A stretch of DNA of 64,000 bases from Tautonia marina (GTDB lineage: Bacteria > Planctomycetota > Planctomycetia > Isosphaerales > Isosphaeraceae): assembly GCF_009177065.1 (NCBI RefSeq), contig NZ_WEZF01000007.1, positions 186,001 through 250,000 of the forward strand, read 5' to 3'. Each line of letters opens with the position of its first letter. The stretch's first letter is position 1. The position numbers and the translations under genes are program-made. The notes beneath the pieces are model-generated. The model did not search any database, was not told the origin of the DNA, and saw nothing but the letters and a program-made list of their open reading frames with translations. Shown piece by piece: positions 8,574 through 15,832 of the stretch.

Positions 8574-8870
8574 TCAAAAGGGTGGGATGTCTCGGAGAAC
8601 CGGGTCTGCCGGAAGGACGGGGGGACCGTCGAGGGAGGCTCGTTCGGCCGCTCCGCAGGCGTTACAGGCGCCGTCGGCGATCTGGTCGGGGCCGGGGAGA
8701 TCGTACTCGATCAGGACGCGACCGCAGGAGCAGACGAGGCGGCCCGAGGGGGTCGAGTCGGGGTCGTCGAGGTCGGGGGAGGCGGGGCCGAGGGTCCAGC
8801 GGATTTCGTCGGTCCAGGCTGGCCAGGTCGAGGGGTCGGAATGCTGGGGGAGTCGGGTCGGGGTGCTCAT
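8574..8870 (-). CDS. small zinc-ribbon-like protein of unknown function
   Basis: 98 aa from the ATG at 8870, chosen for the AGAGGA ribosome-binding site 7 nt upstream. Longer starts would run through non-coding-looking DNA. The central part has a CxC...CxxC pattern (LVCSCGRVLIEYDLPGP then ACNACGAAE) that could bind one zinc ion. The N-terminus is Pro/Trp/Asp-rich (PSTWPAWTDEIRWTLGPAS). It lies 79 bp downstream of another small minus-strand gene and is probably co-transcribed with it. Function unknown; likely an accessory protein of the element. Confidence 0.6.
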   Translation of the reverse strand: MSTPTRLPQHSDPSTWPAWTDEIRWTLGPASPDLDDPDSTPSGRLVCSCGRVLIEYDLPGPDQIADGACNACGAAERASLDGPPVLPADPVLRDIPPF

Positions 8871-8949
8871 GGGTGATCCTCTGGGAAAGGATTGGGATGA
8901 GAGGGGAAGCGATGGGGCCGGGAGTGGAAGACTCCCGACCCCGAACCGA

Positions 8950-9198
8950 TCAGAGGTAGCAAGGGGACTCGACGCGGCGCTCGGCCTCTGCGTCGGCCGC
9001 CACCTGTTCCCAGAGGATCGAGGCGGTGTCGGTGTCGAGGGAGTGGAAGTCGCCGCCCTGCGCGGCATGCCAGGCCGCATCTTCGGCCGAATAGCGGACG
9101 CGGCGGAGGGGGTTGCCGAAGGTGTCGGTCGGGCGATCGAGCCCGAGGCCGAAGCGGGTGGTCTTGACGCGGCGGGTGCTGTCGAAAAGGATCGTCAT
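8950..9198 (-). CDS. small hypothetical protein of the element
   Basis: 82 aa, starting MTILFDSTRRVKTTRFGLGL with an AGGAG ribosome-binding site about 8 nt upstream. The middle (YSAEDAAWHAAQGGDFHSLD) suggests helices, and the protein is acidic at its C-terminal half. No recognised domain or catalytic motif. It probably heads a two-gene minus-strand unit with the zinc-ribbon gene. It is transcribed divergently from the ribbon-helix-helix-like gene at 9374, so the region between holds promoters for both. Confidence 0.55.
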   Translation of the reverse strand: MTILFDSTRRVKTTRFGLGLDRPTDTFGNPLRRVRYSAEDAAWHAAQGGDFHSLDTDTASILWEQVAADAEAERRVESPCYL

Positions 9199-9281
9199 GG
9201 GTGAGGCTCCTATTCAGCCTTGCCCTCGGGGGGTCGGGTGAGTACCAGTCACTCGGCCCCCTCTCGTTTTCGGGCTTGCCC

Positions 9282-9350
9282 TTTGCTCGCCCGACATGAA
9301 AGAGTATAATTCATGTGTACCCATAAAGTCAATATCGGTGCACCCATAAA
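9282..9350 (+). promoter_or_regulatory. promoter with paired operator-like direct repeats
   Basis: TTTGCT (9282-9287) and a perfect TATAAT (9305-9310) are 17 bp apart. Immediately downstream are two direct repeats, GTGTACCCATAAA (9315-9327) and GTGCACCCATAAA (9338-9350), which differ at one base and are 23 bp apart start to start, about two helical turns. They lie between the -10 box and the gene encoding a small DNA-binding protein at 9374. That placement fits autorepression. Confidence 0.65.
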
Positions 9351-9373
9351 ATCAGAAAACAGGGGAGCGATCC

Positions 9374-9577
9374 ATGACGGACGCCACGCGCACCCGAGGC
9401 CGACCGCCGTCCGAGCGGAAGCGGACGGGCCAGGTCAAAATCCGGTGTTATGAGGAATGGGCGGACTGGCTCCGATCGGCCTCCGACCAGACCGGCCAGG
9501 ATGCCGCCGAGATCATCGCGGAAGCTGTCGCCGCTTGGGCGAAGCGAAAGAAGCTGCCCGCGCCGCCGGAACGGTGA
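9374..9577 (+). CDS. small ribbon-helix-helix-like DNA-binding protein
   Basis: 67 aa: a basic N-terminus (TRTRGRPPSERKRTGQVKIR) followed by two predicted helices (EEWADWLRSASDQTG and DAAEIIAEAVAAWAKRKK). Length, the GRPP-type arm and the layout resemble CopG/Arc-type ribbon-helix-helix repressors, although the strand-helix-helix core is only inferred. The gene is preceded by a strong -10 box and two operator-like repeats that it may bind. A GGGGAG ribosome-binding site lies about 7 nt before the ATG. Confidence 0.6.
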   Translation: MTDATRTRGRPPSERKRTGQVKIRCYEEWADWLRSASDQTGQDAAEIIAEAVAAWAKRKKLPAPPER

Positions 9578-9718
9578 ACCGGCGCCCGGATCACGACCGA
9601 TCCGCCTCGGGGGGATCGCGGGTCTGTTGGATGCTTGCACCTCTGTTCAGGAGCGTGTATCGTCGCTCTCGTGAGAGGCCGTTGCGGCGATTGGCCACCT
9701 TCGAGAGGAGATAATCCA

Positions 9719-10504
9719 ATGAAAATCATCCTAGCATTCGTGCTGGCGTGCGCCGCGATTGCGGCCCGATCGGAGGCCCAAGTCGATGTGAGGTACGACC
9801 CGGCGACGGACCGCAAGGTGGCAACTTTCGAGATGAGCCGTCCCCCTGAGCAGGACGGGGGCTCCAACGACAGGCCCGAAGCCTTCCGTCTGCTGCTCTA
9901 CGGTGATGGCCGCGAGCCAGCCGACTTAAACAGCGCGACGTTTGAGATGGAGTTCAGCAACCTCTCGGGGTTCCTCTTCGAGCCCCGGGAACGAGTCATG
10001 TTCTACGCCGACGGCGAGCGGTGGGATGTGCCCGTCGAGGTCGTTCGCAAGGCCCGCCGGCCCGACGTGATTTACTCCGGGCCCGCCTCGCCCAGTAACG
10101 CGGACGTAGTCGTCTTCGACGAGCGGATTGAGGCCACCTTCGATGCCGAACGGCTCGATCTGATGGCCGAGGCCAAAGAGGTTGTCATCGGCATCGGCGA
10201 ACGGCGGTACGTCGTCTCGGGCCGGAACCGTGGGACGCTGGCGACCGCAGCCGACATCCGGCAGGACCTCGCGATGCTGGACCAGATCGTCGAAAGGCTC
10301 CGGGCCGAACGGCTGGCAGCCGAGGCGTACCAGGACGCGATCGAGGAGGCCCGCGCTGAGGCGAAGTCGAAGACGACCCGTCGGGCGGCCGAGTCTTTCC
10401 TGACCCGCCGCCACCGGGAGATCGTGGCCGAGTTGTGCGAACGCTATGACCTCACCCCCGAGGCGATCGAGGCCGCATGGAAGGCTCGTTACAGCAAACC
10501 CTGA
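9719..10504 (+). CDS. secreted or periplasmic protein of unknown function
   Basis: 261 aa from the ATG at 9719, chosen for its AGAGGAG ribosome-binding site and because it opens a signal peptide (MKIILAFVLACAAIAARSEA). The mature protein is beta-rich in its first half (FEMEFSNLSGFLFEPRERVM, ERWDVPVEVVRKARRPDVIY). The C-terminal half is helical and charged (RLRAERLAAEAYQDAIEEAR). No family recognised. The stop overlaps the next start (TGATG), so it is coupled to the small winged-helix-like gene. It is the only clearly exported product of the element and may be cargo. Confidence 0.65.
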   Translation: MKIILAFVLACAAIAARSEAQVDVRYDPATDRKVATFEMSRPPEQDGGSNDRPEAFRLLLYGDGREPADLNSATFEMEFSNLSGFLFEPRERVMFYADGERWDVPVEVVRKARRPDVIYSGPASPSNADVVVFDERIEATFDAERLDLMAEAKEVVIGIGERRYVVSGRNRGTLATAADIRQDLAMLDQIVERLRAERLAAEAYQDAIEEARAEAKSKTTRRAAESFLTRRHREIVAELCERYDLTPEAIEAAWKARYSKP

Positions 10505-10800
10505 TGAACGGATCGAAAAAGACGACTCCGCTTCAGCTCCGTGCCTTGGCCGTTGCGCTGAAGCGTTACGAGGAAAGAGAATCGGCTACGGTGTCGGCGC
10601 TCGATTTGGTGTCCGTCGCGCTTTTGCATCCGCGCTGCGCTTGCTCGTCATCCAAACCCGAACGCCGCCTTCTCAAGGCCGCTCGCCTCGCGCGTCGCGA
10701 TCTCGAACGACTCGTGGAACGTGGGTATGCAACCTCCGACGGCCTCGGGACCGTCCGGTTGACTCCGAGCGGACTCGATCTCGCTCGCGACCGACGTTGA
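10504..10800 (+). CDS. small helical, possibly winged-helix protein
   Basis: 98 aa from the ATG that overlaps the preceding stop (TGATG). The segment SKPERRLLKAARLARRDLER, LVERGYATSDGLGTVRLTPS, GLDLA looks like a winged helix-turn-helix: recognition helix then a short wing ending in a T-P-x-G-x-x-L-A pattern typical of MarR/PadR-like C-termini. The N-terminal third is less diagnostic. If correct, it could be a regulator acting on the palindromes just downstream. Family assignment is tentative. Confidence 0.5.
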   Translation: MNGSKKTTPLQLRALAVALKRYEERESATVSALDLVSVALLHPRCACSSSKPERRLLKAARLARRDLERLVERGYATSDGLGTVRLTPSGLDLARDRR

Positions 10801-10812
10801 CGTGCCGCCGGG

Positions 10813-10961
10813 TGGAACACTGTTCCAGGAGGGAGGGGGCAGCCCGGTTCCGTCCCGATCGGGGACGGGGGGCCGAGGTGCCTCGGATATGGCCTTCCCC
10901 GAAATGGCTCTGGGTCCAATGCGTCGTCGGTGCCCTGATCGATGCTGTAACACTGTTACAG
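10813..10961. promoter_or_regulatory. two palindromes sharing an AACACTGTT core
   Basis: TGGAACACTGTTCCA (10813-10827, 15 bp) and CTGTAACACTGTTACAG (10945-10961, 17 bp) are both perfect around a single central C and share AACACTGTT. They are 132 bp apart start to start in a 457-bp non-coding stretch of the element. Paired sites of this kind suggest a dimeric repressor, possibly with looping. The regulator is unknown. The rest of 10801-11257 holds no convincing gene. Confidence 0.55.
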
Positions 10962-11157
10962 TTCGAGCGGTGCTGCAACGCCAGAACAATTCCCTGCCTT
11001 GCGAGTCCTAACAAATCGCCCGCGAACCCTTCGCAGAGTGGGTTTCACGGCTGTGCGGCAGTGAAGTCAAATCAGACCCTCCAATCGGTCGTCGGGATGG
11101 GTATTTGATCCGATCTGGATCAGGTGACGCCCGTTCAGATACAATTGCGACGGGTAA

Positions 11158-11181
11158 GCCCCTGTCTGGCCAGACAGGGGC
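11158..11181. promoter_or_regulatory. 24-bp perfect palindrome upstream of the 320-aa gene
   Basis: GCCCCTGTCTGG is followed directly by its reverse complement CCAGACAGGGGC, with no spacer. A hairpin with no loop is poor as a terminator, so a dimer-binding operator for the gene at 11258 is more likely. An imperfect dyad, TGATCC and GGATCA around GATCT (11107-11123), lies 50 bp upstream. Confidence 0.55.
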
Positions 11182-11257
11182 CGTGCGGGTCGGGCTCGTC
11201 ATCGGTCCCCCAGCCGAGACGACGCCCGGCCCGGCCCGATCCTCTGGGGGATGATTC

Positions 11258-12220
11258 ATGAGCCGTTACGACGATGGCACTGCGTCGGTCCTGTCAGAAC
11301 TTCGGCATGACTTCCGCAGTGCCGCCGACAAGGGCCGCGACCTGTTCGGGATCATCGTGTGCGATCTTATCGAGGTGCTGGACCGACCCAACGATGCCGG
11401 GTGGGGTAGCCGCCTCCCATCGGTTCGCCCATTGACTCGGTACGGATCGCCATTCGAGAACCACGTCTGGAACAGGTTCTACGCTTGGCCGGATCGCAAG
11501 GTCCTCGCTGCCTACTACGGCGCCCCCGAGCGCTTCGACACCTGGCTTGCCCTCGCCAATCGGGCTTATCGGGCGACCTGGGACTTTCCGGCCATCCTCC
11601 ACAACGCCACTCCGGAACCATTCCCTCGCGCCGGAGCGATCAACCGCGCCAACGCTGCCGCGTGGCTCGCCACGGTTCACCGACTCGCCTGGGTGGCACC
11701 CGCGGACGAAACCCTCAGCACTTGCCGCATGACGGAGTTCAGGCCAGGCCGCATGACGCAATGGTACGAGCCCGCCGATTGGGACGCATGGGCACGAGAC
11801 AGGGCAAGGGCGGGCGGATTCCCGAGCGATCACCCGGATACCCTCCCGAGCTGCTGGTACTCGACCCTGCCGGAAGGGCTCGACTTGTTCTCTGCCTCCG
11901 CCGAGGCCATCCAGATCATCTCGAAGGCCTTGCCGAATCTAGTGCCGGGCGATGCCACACCCCCAGACGACGCGGCACGATTCGAGGCGAAGCCCGAGGC
12001 CCCGCATGACCTCGTGACACTCAATCAGGCCGCTGGAATGGTGCATCGGGTGAAGCGAACACTTGAAGGATACAAGAACAAAGGGATGCCCGATCCCGTC
12101 GTGGAAGGTGGAGGGGGAAGGTCTGCCCTGTATGACTGGAAGGAGATGAAGCCCTGGCTTCAAGACACCTTCGGAGTGATTCTGCCCGACACCTTCCCCG
12201 CGAACCGCCGAAACACATAA
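11258..12220 (+). CDS. hypothetical protein with C-terminal MerR-fold DNA-binding region
   Basis: 320 aa. Residues 1-230 have no recognised domain but include many Trp/Tyr and Pro residues (FENHVWNRFYAWPDRKVLAA). Residues about 250-310 (LVTLNQAAGMVHRVKRTLEG, YKNKGMPDPVVEGGGGRSAL, YDWKEMKPWLQDTFG) form a MerR/excisionase-like winged helix. The wing is Gly-rich and a W-x-x-M-x-P-W-L end follows. This domain is frequent in planctomycete accessory genes. A strong RBS-like GGGGG lies before the ATG. It is the first gene of the rightward module leading to the replication genes, and may regulate that module. Confidence 0.6.
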   Translation: MSRYDDGTASVLSELRHDFRSAADKGRDLFGIIVCDLIEVLDRPNDAGWGSRLPSVRPLTRYGSPFENHVWNRFYAWPDRKVLAAYYGAPERFDTWLALANRAYRATWDFPAILHNATPEPFPRAGAINRANAAAWLATVHRLAWVAPADETLSTCRMTEFRPGRMTQWYEPADWDAWARDRARAGGFPSDHPDTLPSCWYSTLPEGLDLFSASAEAIQIISKALPNLVPGDATPPDDAARFEAKPEAPHDLVTLNQAAGMVHRVKRTLEGYKNKGMPDPVVEGGGGRSALYDWKEMKPWLQDTFGVILPDTFPANRRNT

Positions 12221-12317
12221 AAGATCGCTAACTGAAAACCGCCGAAAACCGCACGCAACCGCCCCGCCCCTGATTAGGTTCGCTCGCGTGGTCCCGTTAC
12301 TCCCGGAGACACGCGAG

Positions 12318-12551
12318 ATGATCGAACCGGTGAAGATCGAACCCGAGGCCCTGTACGATGACGCCGCCCTGCGTCAGACCCTCGGGTTGACCTGCTCTGC
12401 TCTGTCCGCTGGCCGCCGTTCGGGTGCCCTGCGATACACGAGGCAGGGGAAACGAACGCTCTATAAGGGGGCCTGGATTCTGGCCTGGTTGGAATCCGAG
12501 GCGAAGCCCTCCACACCCTCCCATAAGGCTACCGGCCGGGGGGGGCGATGA
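12318..12551 (+). CDS. small excisionase-like DNA-binding protein
   Basis: 77 aa from the ATG at 12318 (GGAG about 10 nt upstream; an earlier in-frame GTG exists). Sequence DAALRQTLGLTCSALSAGRR, SGALRYTRQGKRTLYKGAWI, LAWLES has the MerR/excisionase layout: helix, recognition helix, short wing, and an Arg-x-x-Tyr-Lys-G-x-W-I-L-x-W-L ending. Such proteins act as recombination directionality factors or repressors. It overlaps the next gene by 4 bp (ATGA). A role in excision is an inference from size and position. Confidence 0.65.
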   Translation: MIEPVKIEPEALYDDAALRQTLGLTCSALSAGRRSGALRYTRQGKRTLYKGAWILAWLESEAKPSTPSHKATGRGGR

Positions 12552-12769
12552 TGGAACGTCCCTCCCTGCCCGAGGCCCCCACGAGGCCCCCGGTCGAACG
12601 CCTGGCCCTGCGCCTGGATGAGATCGCCGAAGCCATCGGCATCTCTCGTCGCACGATCGAACGCGAGCGATCGGCCGGACGATTCCCGAAGCCCGACCGG
12701 GTGATCGGCCGAGTTTCGCTCTGGAGCCGATCGACGATCATCAAATGGCTGGAAGGGGGTGTAGCATGA
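12548..12769 (+). CDS. AlpA-like helix-turn-helix regulator
   Basis: 73 aa. LALRLDEIAEAIGISRRTIER, RERSAGRFPKPDRVIGRVSL, WSRSTIIKWLEGG is the standard AlpA/MerR-like fold: E-I-A-E-x-I-G-I-S-R-x-T-I, the G-R-F-P-x-P wing and W-x-x-x-x-I-x-x-W-L. AlpA-type proteins activate integrase or excision genes of prophages and islands. It sits in an overlapping chain: ATGA overlap with the gene before it and ATGA overlap with the DUF3987 gene after it. Confidence 0.8.
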   Translation: MMERPSLPEAPTRPPVERLALRLDEIAEAIGISRRTIERERSAGRFPKPDRVIGRVSLWSRSTIIKWLEGGVA

Positions 12770-14481
12770 GCAGCCCCATCACGCCCGCCGCCGCCTGGAT
12801 CATCGGCCGCCTCGTCGCTGGCCTGGAAGTGAATGGCCATCTGGACGCCCTAGATGGACCCCTACGGGGGTTCGTCGATCACCTGGCAGGATTGACCGTC
12901 GATCCCGCCGATGACCGTAAGAAGGCCCTGGATGGCTTCCTGGCCGCCCGAGATGATCGAGATGAAGTCTTGCAGAAGATCCTGGCCGTCGATCTGAGTA
13001 AGCCGATTCCCGAAGCGGAGCAGGAGCAGGAGAAGCCCGACGAGGGGGACGACTGGGGGCCGATCCGATTCGGGACGCTCCCAAGTGTCGAGCCGTTCCC
13101 CTTGCACGTCCTTTCCGCACCGGCCCGCGACCTGGCCGAAGCTGCGGCCGAATCGATCGGATGCCCGGTCGATTTCCCCGCCGTCGCGTGCCTGGCCGTC
13201 GCCTCGGGGATCATCGGCCAATCGGTCCGACTGCTGATCAAGGCGGGATATTTTGCATCGGCATCGGTCTATGCGGCCCTCGTGGGGGGGCCGTCGATCG
13301 GCAAGTCGCCTGCGCTTCGGGTCGCGACGTTGATCCTGTGGGCGATCGCCAATGAGCTTCATCTGGAGTGGCAGCGCGAGATGGAAGCCTGGGAGATGGA
13401 GGACCCGAAAGAACGAGGCCCGAAGCCCCAGCTACGTCGTCTCGCTTCCAGTGATTGCACGACCGAAGCCCTCGGGCCGATCCTGGCCGATAACCCACGA
13501 GGTTTGACCGTCCTGCCCGACGAGATGACGAAGTGGGTGTTGTCGATGGATCAATACAAGGGTGGCAAGGGTGGCGATCGTCCGTTCTACCTGTCGGCAT
13601 GGGCCGGGGAACCCGTCTTCATCGACCGGGCGAAGAACATGAAGGAACCGATCGCCGTTCCTCATCCCTTCCTGACCGTCATCGGCGGGATGACGCCCGA
13701 CATGCTTTCGACCCTGCCCGAGGGGAAGGGACGCGATGACGGGTTCCTGGCCCGGCTCTTGTTTGCTTTTCCCGATCCGGTGACCAGACGCCGCTATTCC
13801 GAACGAGGCATTCCCGAGGATGTTGCAACCGACTGGGCAAACCTCGTCCGAAGTCTTTGGGGTCGGGGGATGCGATTCGTCAACGGTCGGGAGCAAGCCC
13901 ACGTCGTCGGCATGACGCCCGAGGCCCGCAAGGCATGGGTGGCCCTGATGAATGCCCACTTGGCCGAACACGAGGCCGATGACTTCGATGATGCCCTGGA
14001 AGGATGCTGGGGGAAGCTGGAAGCCTACGCCGGTCGCCTGGCCCTCATCCTTCACCTGATGGACCTGTCGAGCGATCCGACGAGGCCCGCCCCGGTCGAA
14101 CCGCCCGACCTGGGTGAAACCGTCATCGACGCCGCCGCCGATCTGCTCGTCTACTTCAAGAGCCACGCCCGCCGGACCTACGCCGCGATGGGTGGCAAGG
14201 CGGAGCAAGGCGGATCGGATGTCCGGGCGATCATTCGGTGGGTGTTGCGGAACGACCTGACCCGATTCTCAACACGAGACATCGACCGGAATATCCCCCG
14301 GTTCCACGACAATGACGCCGCCCTGACCGATGTCCTCGATTGGCTCGTTCGCCACAACATCATCCGGCCCTACTCTCTGCCCGAGGGGGAGCAACCTCGA
14401 CGCGGACGCAAACGCGTCCCTGAGTTTGACGTGAACCCGCTGCTACGGACCTCCCCACGGTTCCGACACCTTCGACGCTGA
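12766..14481 (+). CDS. DUF3987 (YfjI-like) P-loop protein of replication module
   Basis: 571 aa from the ATG that overlaps the AlpA-like stop. The Walker-A-like motif ALVGGPSIGKSPALRVA lies near residues 178-193, followed by LTVLPDEMTKWVLSMDQYKG with the GGKGGDRPFYLSAWAG block and FLTVIGGMTPDMLS. These are the hallmark blocks of DUF3987/YfjI proteins. These are helicase-like ATPases that accompany primases in plasmids, phages and satellites. The C-terminal 60 residues include a winged-helix-like region and a basic tail. It likely opens or recognises the origin-like repeats that follow at 14492-14565. Exact activity is unproven. Confidence 0.85.
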   Translation: MSSPITPAAAWIIGRLVAGLEVNGHLDALDGPLRGFVDHLAGLTVDPADDRKKALDGFLAARDDRDEVLQKILAVDLSKPIPEAEQEQEKPDEGDDWGPIRFGTLPSVEPFPLHVLSAPARDLAEAAAESIGCPVDFPAVACLAVASGIIGQSVRLLIKAGYFASASVYAALVGGPSIGKSPALRVATLILWAIANELHLEWQREMEAWEMEDPKERGPKPQLRRLASSDCTTEALGPILADNPRGLTVLPDEMTKWVLSMDQYKGGKGGDRPFYLSAWAGEPVFIDRAKNMKEPIAVPHPFLTVIGGMTPDMLSTLPEGKGRDDGFLARLLFAFPDPVTRRRYSERGIPEDVATDWANLVRSLWGRGMRFVNGREQAHVVGMTPEARKAWVALMNAHLAEHEADDFDDALEGCWGKLEAYAGRLALILHLMDLSSDPTRPAPVEPPDLGETVIDAAADLLVYFKSHARRTYAAMGGKAEQGGSDVRAIIRWVLRNDLTRFSTRDIDRNIPRFHDNDAALTDVLDWLVRHNIIRPYSLPEGEQPRRGRKRVPEFDVNPLLRTSPRFRHLRR

Positions 14482-14491
14482 AAAGGGACTG

Positions 14492-14565
14492 CCCGACATA
14501 CCCGACACAATTGACGAATTACCCGACCGGCCCGCCATTCTGTCGTTATTGTCGGGTATGTCGGG
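14492..14565. repeat. iteron-like CCCGAC array with 16-bp inverted repeat, candidate replication origin
   Basis: In the 114-bp gap between the DUF3987 and primase genes, CCCGACATACCCGACA (14492-14507) and its exact reverse complement TGTCGGGTATGTCGGG (14550-14565) flank a 42-bp spacer that is AT-richer than its surroundings. CCCGAC occurs at 14492, 14501 and 14522, and inverted at 14551 and 14560, with 9-bp spacing inside each arm. The arrangement suggests a protein-bound origin or operator between two replication genes. A simple attenuator hairpin is the alternative. Confidence 0.6.
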
Positions 14566-14595
14566 TGATTCCTAGAAAGTGAGGGAAGCCCGCCA

Positions 14596-15822
14596 ATGAT
14601 CTGGCCATTGACCGCGACCGGCCCGCCCCGAGGCCGGATCGACTGGCAGGAGCTTCGGGACCGGATCGACCTGGCCGCCGTTGCCACCGCCTTGATGGGG
14701 CCGCCCCCCGGCCGACGAGGCGAACGGGGCCGCCGGTTATGGTGGCCCTGCCCGTTCCACGATGACCAGAACCCGAGCTTCGCCATCGACCCGAGCAAGC
14801 CGTTCTGGAAGTGCTACGGATGCAACGAACGGGGGGACGCTGCGAACCTCGTGATGCTGGTTCGATCGTGTTCCTTCCCCGAGGCCGTGAAGTGGCTGGC
14901 CGACTTTGCAGGGGGAGCAATCCCGTATCACTGGAGCAGTGATAGAGCAGTGATACGAAGCAAGCCGAAAGCCCCCCCGAGGCCCCCGAGCGGCCCCGAG
15001 GGGATGACCGCCGACGAGGCCGATCGACTCGTGGCCGAAGCCTCTGATCGTCTCTGGAGCCGTTCTGGAGCCGATGCCCTGGATGACCTGCGATCCCGTG
15101 GTCTGGATGACGAGGCGATCCGCGCGGCCCGCCTCGGGTTCGATCCCAGCGTTCAGGCCACGACGCGGGACGGCCGCCCCTACCGGGCCTCGGGGATCGT
15201 CATTCCCTGGGTGGAGCACAGCCGGTTGACGCTGATCAAGGTTCGCCAGCCCGAGGGCCGGAAACCGAAGTACGCCGAAGTCTACAGGCACAATCTCTCC
15301 CTGTACGTCGCTGCTCCGATCCTGCCCGGCCGCCCGGTGGTCGTGACAGAGGGGGAGCTTGACGCCCTGATCGTTGCCCAGCAAATTGCCCACCTGGGTT
15401 GTGGGGTGGCCACGACCGGATCGGCCAGCAACCGGCCCGATCGTTCCACGGTGGCCCGTCTGCTCCCTGCTACGCCCTGGATCATTGCAACCGATGCCGA
15501 CGAGGCCGGGGATCGGCTGGCCGATGCCTGGGTGGAACTGGCCCCCGGCCGATGCCGACGAGCAAGGCCCCCCGGACCCGGGAAGGATTGGGGAGATTGC
15601 CACGCCGCCGGATCTGGGAGAGTTGCGTACTTCCTGGCCCCGCTGGTCATGACTCCGCCCTCGTGGGAGGCGCTTTCAGCCCTCCAATGGGCCGAGCCGA
15701 CCGACGACGACGAACCGCCCGGAATTCTGGACGGATGTCAATCAGTCGAGTTGAACCCGCCGGATCAATCGCGTATCATTCTGACTTATCACGACTGCAT
15801 GCGCCAGCATGCGACAACGTAG
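14596..15822 (+). CDS. DnaG-type primase with CHC2 zinc finger and TOPRIM domain
   Basis: 408 aa. The N-terminal CHC2 zinc finger is clear: WWPCPFHDDQNPSFAIDPSK then FWKCYGCNERGDA (about residues 48-80). The TOPRIM core follows near residues 245-300 with VVVTEGELDALI (catalytic Glu) and IIATDADEAGD (Asp-x-Asp). The protein synthesises RNA primers, probably for replication of the excised element with the upstream DUF3987 protein. GAGGGAAG lies upstream of the ATG as ribosome-binding site. The integrase starts 10 bp after its stop. No DnaB-interaction domain was recognised. Confidence 0.88.
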   Translation: MIWPLTATGPPRGRIDWQELRDRIDLAAVATALMGPPPGRRGERGRRLWWPCPFHDDQNPSFAIDPSKPFWKCYGCNERGDAANLVMLVRSCSFPEAVKWLADFAGGAIPYHWSSDRAVIRSKPKAPPRPPSGPEGMTADEADRLVAEASDRLWSRSGADALDDLRSRGLDDEAIRAARLGFDPSVQATTRDGRPYRASGIVIPWVEHSRLTLIKVRQPEGRKPKYAEVYRHNLSLYVAAPILPGRPVVVTEGELDALIVAQQIAHLGCGVATTGSASNRPDRSTVARLLPATPWIIATDADEAGDRLADAWVELAPGRCRRARPPGPGKDWGDCHAAGSGRVAYFLAPLVMTPPSWEALSALQWAEPTDDDEPPGILDGCQSVELNPPDQSRIILTYHDCMRQHATT

Positions 15823-15832
15823 GGAGAAAGTG

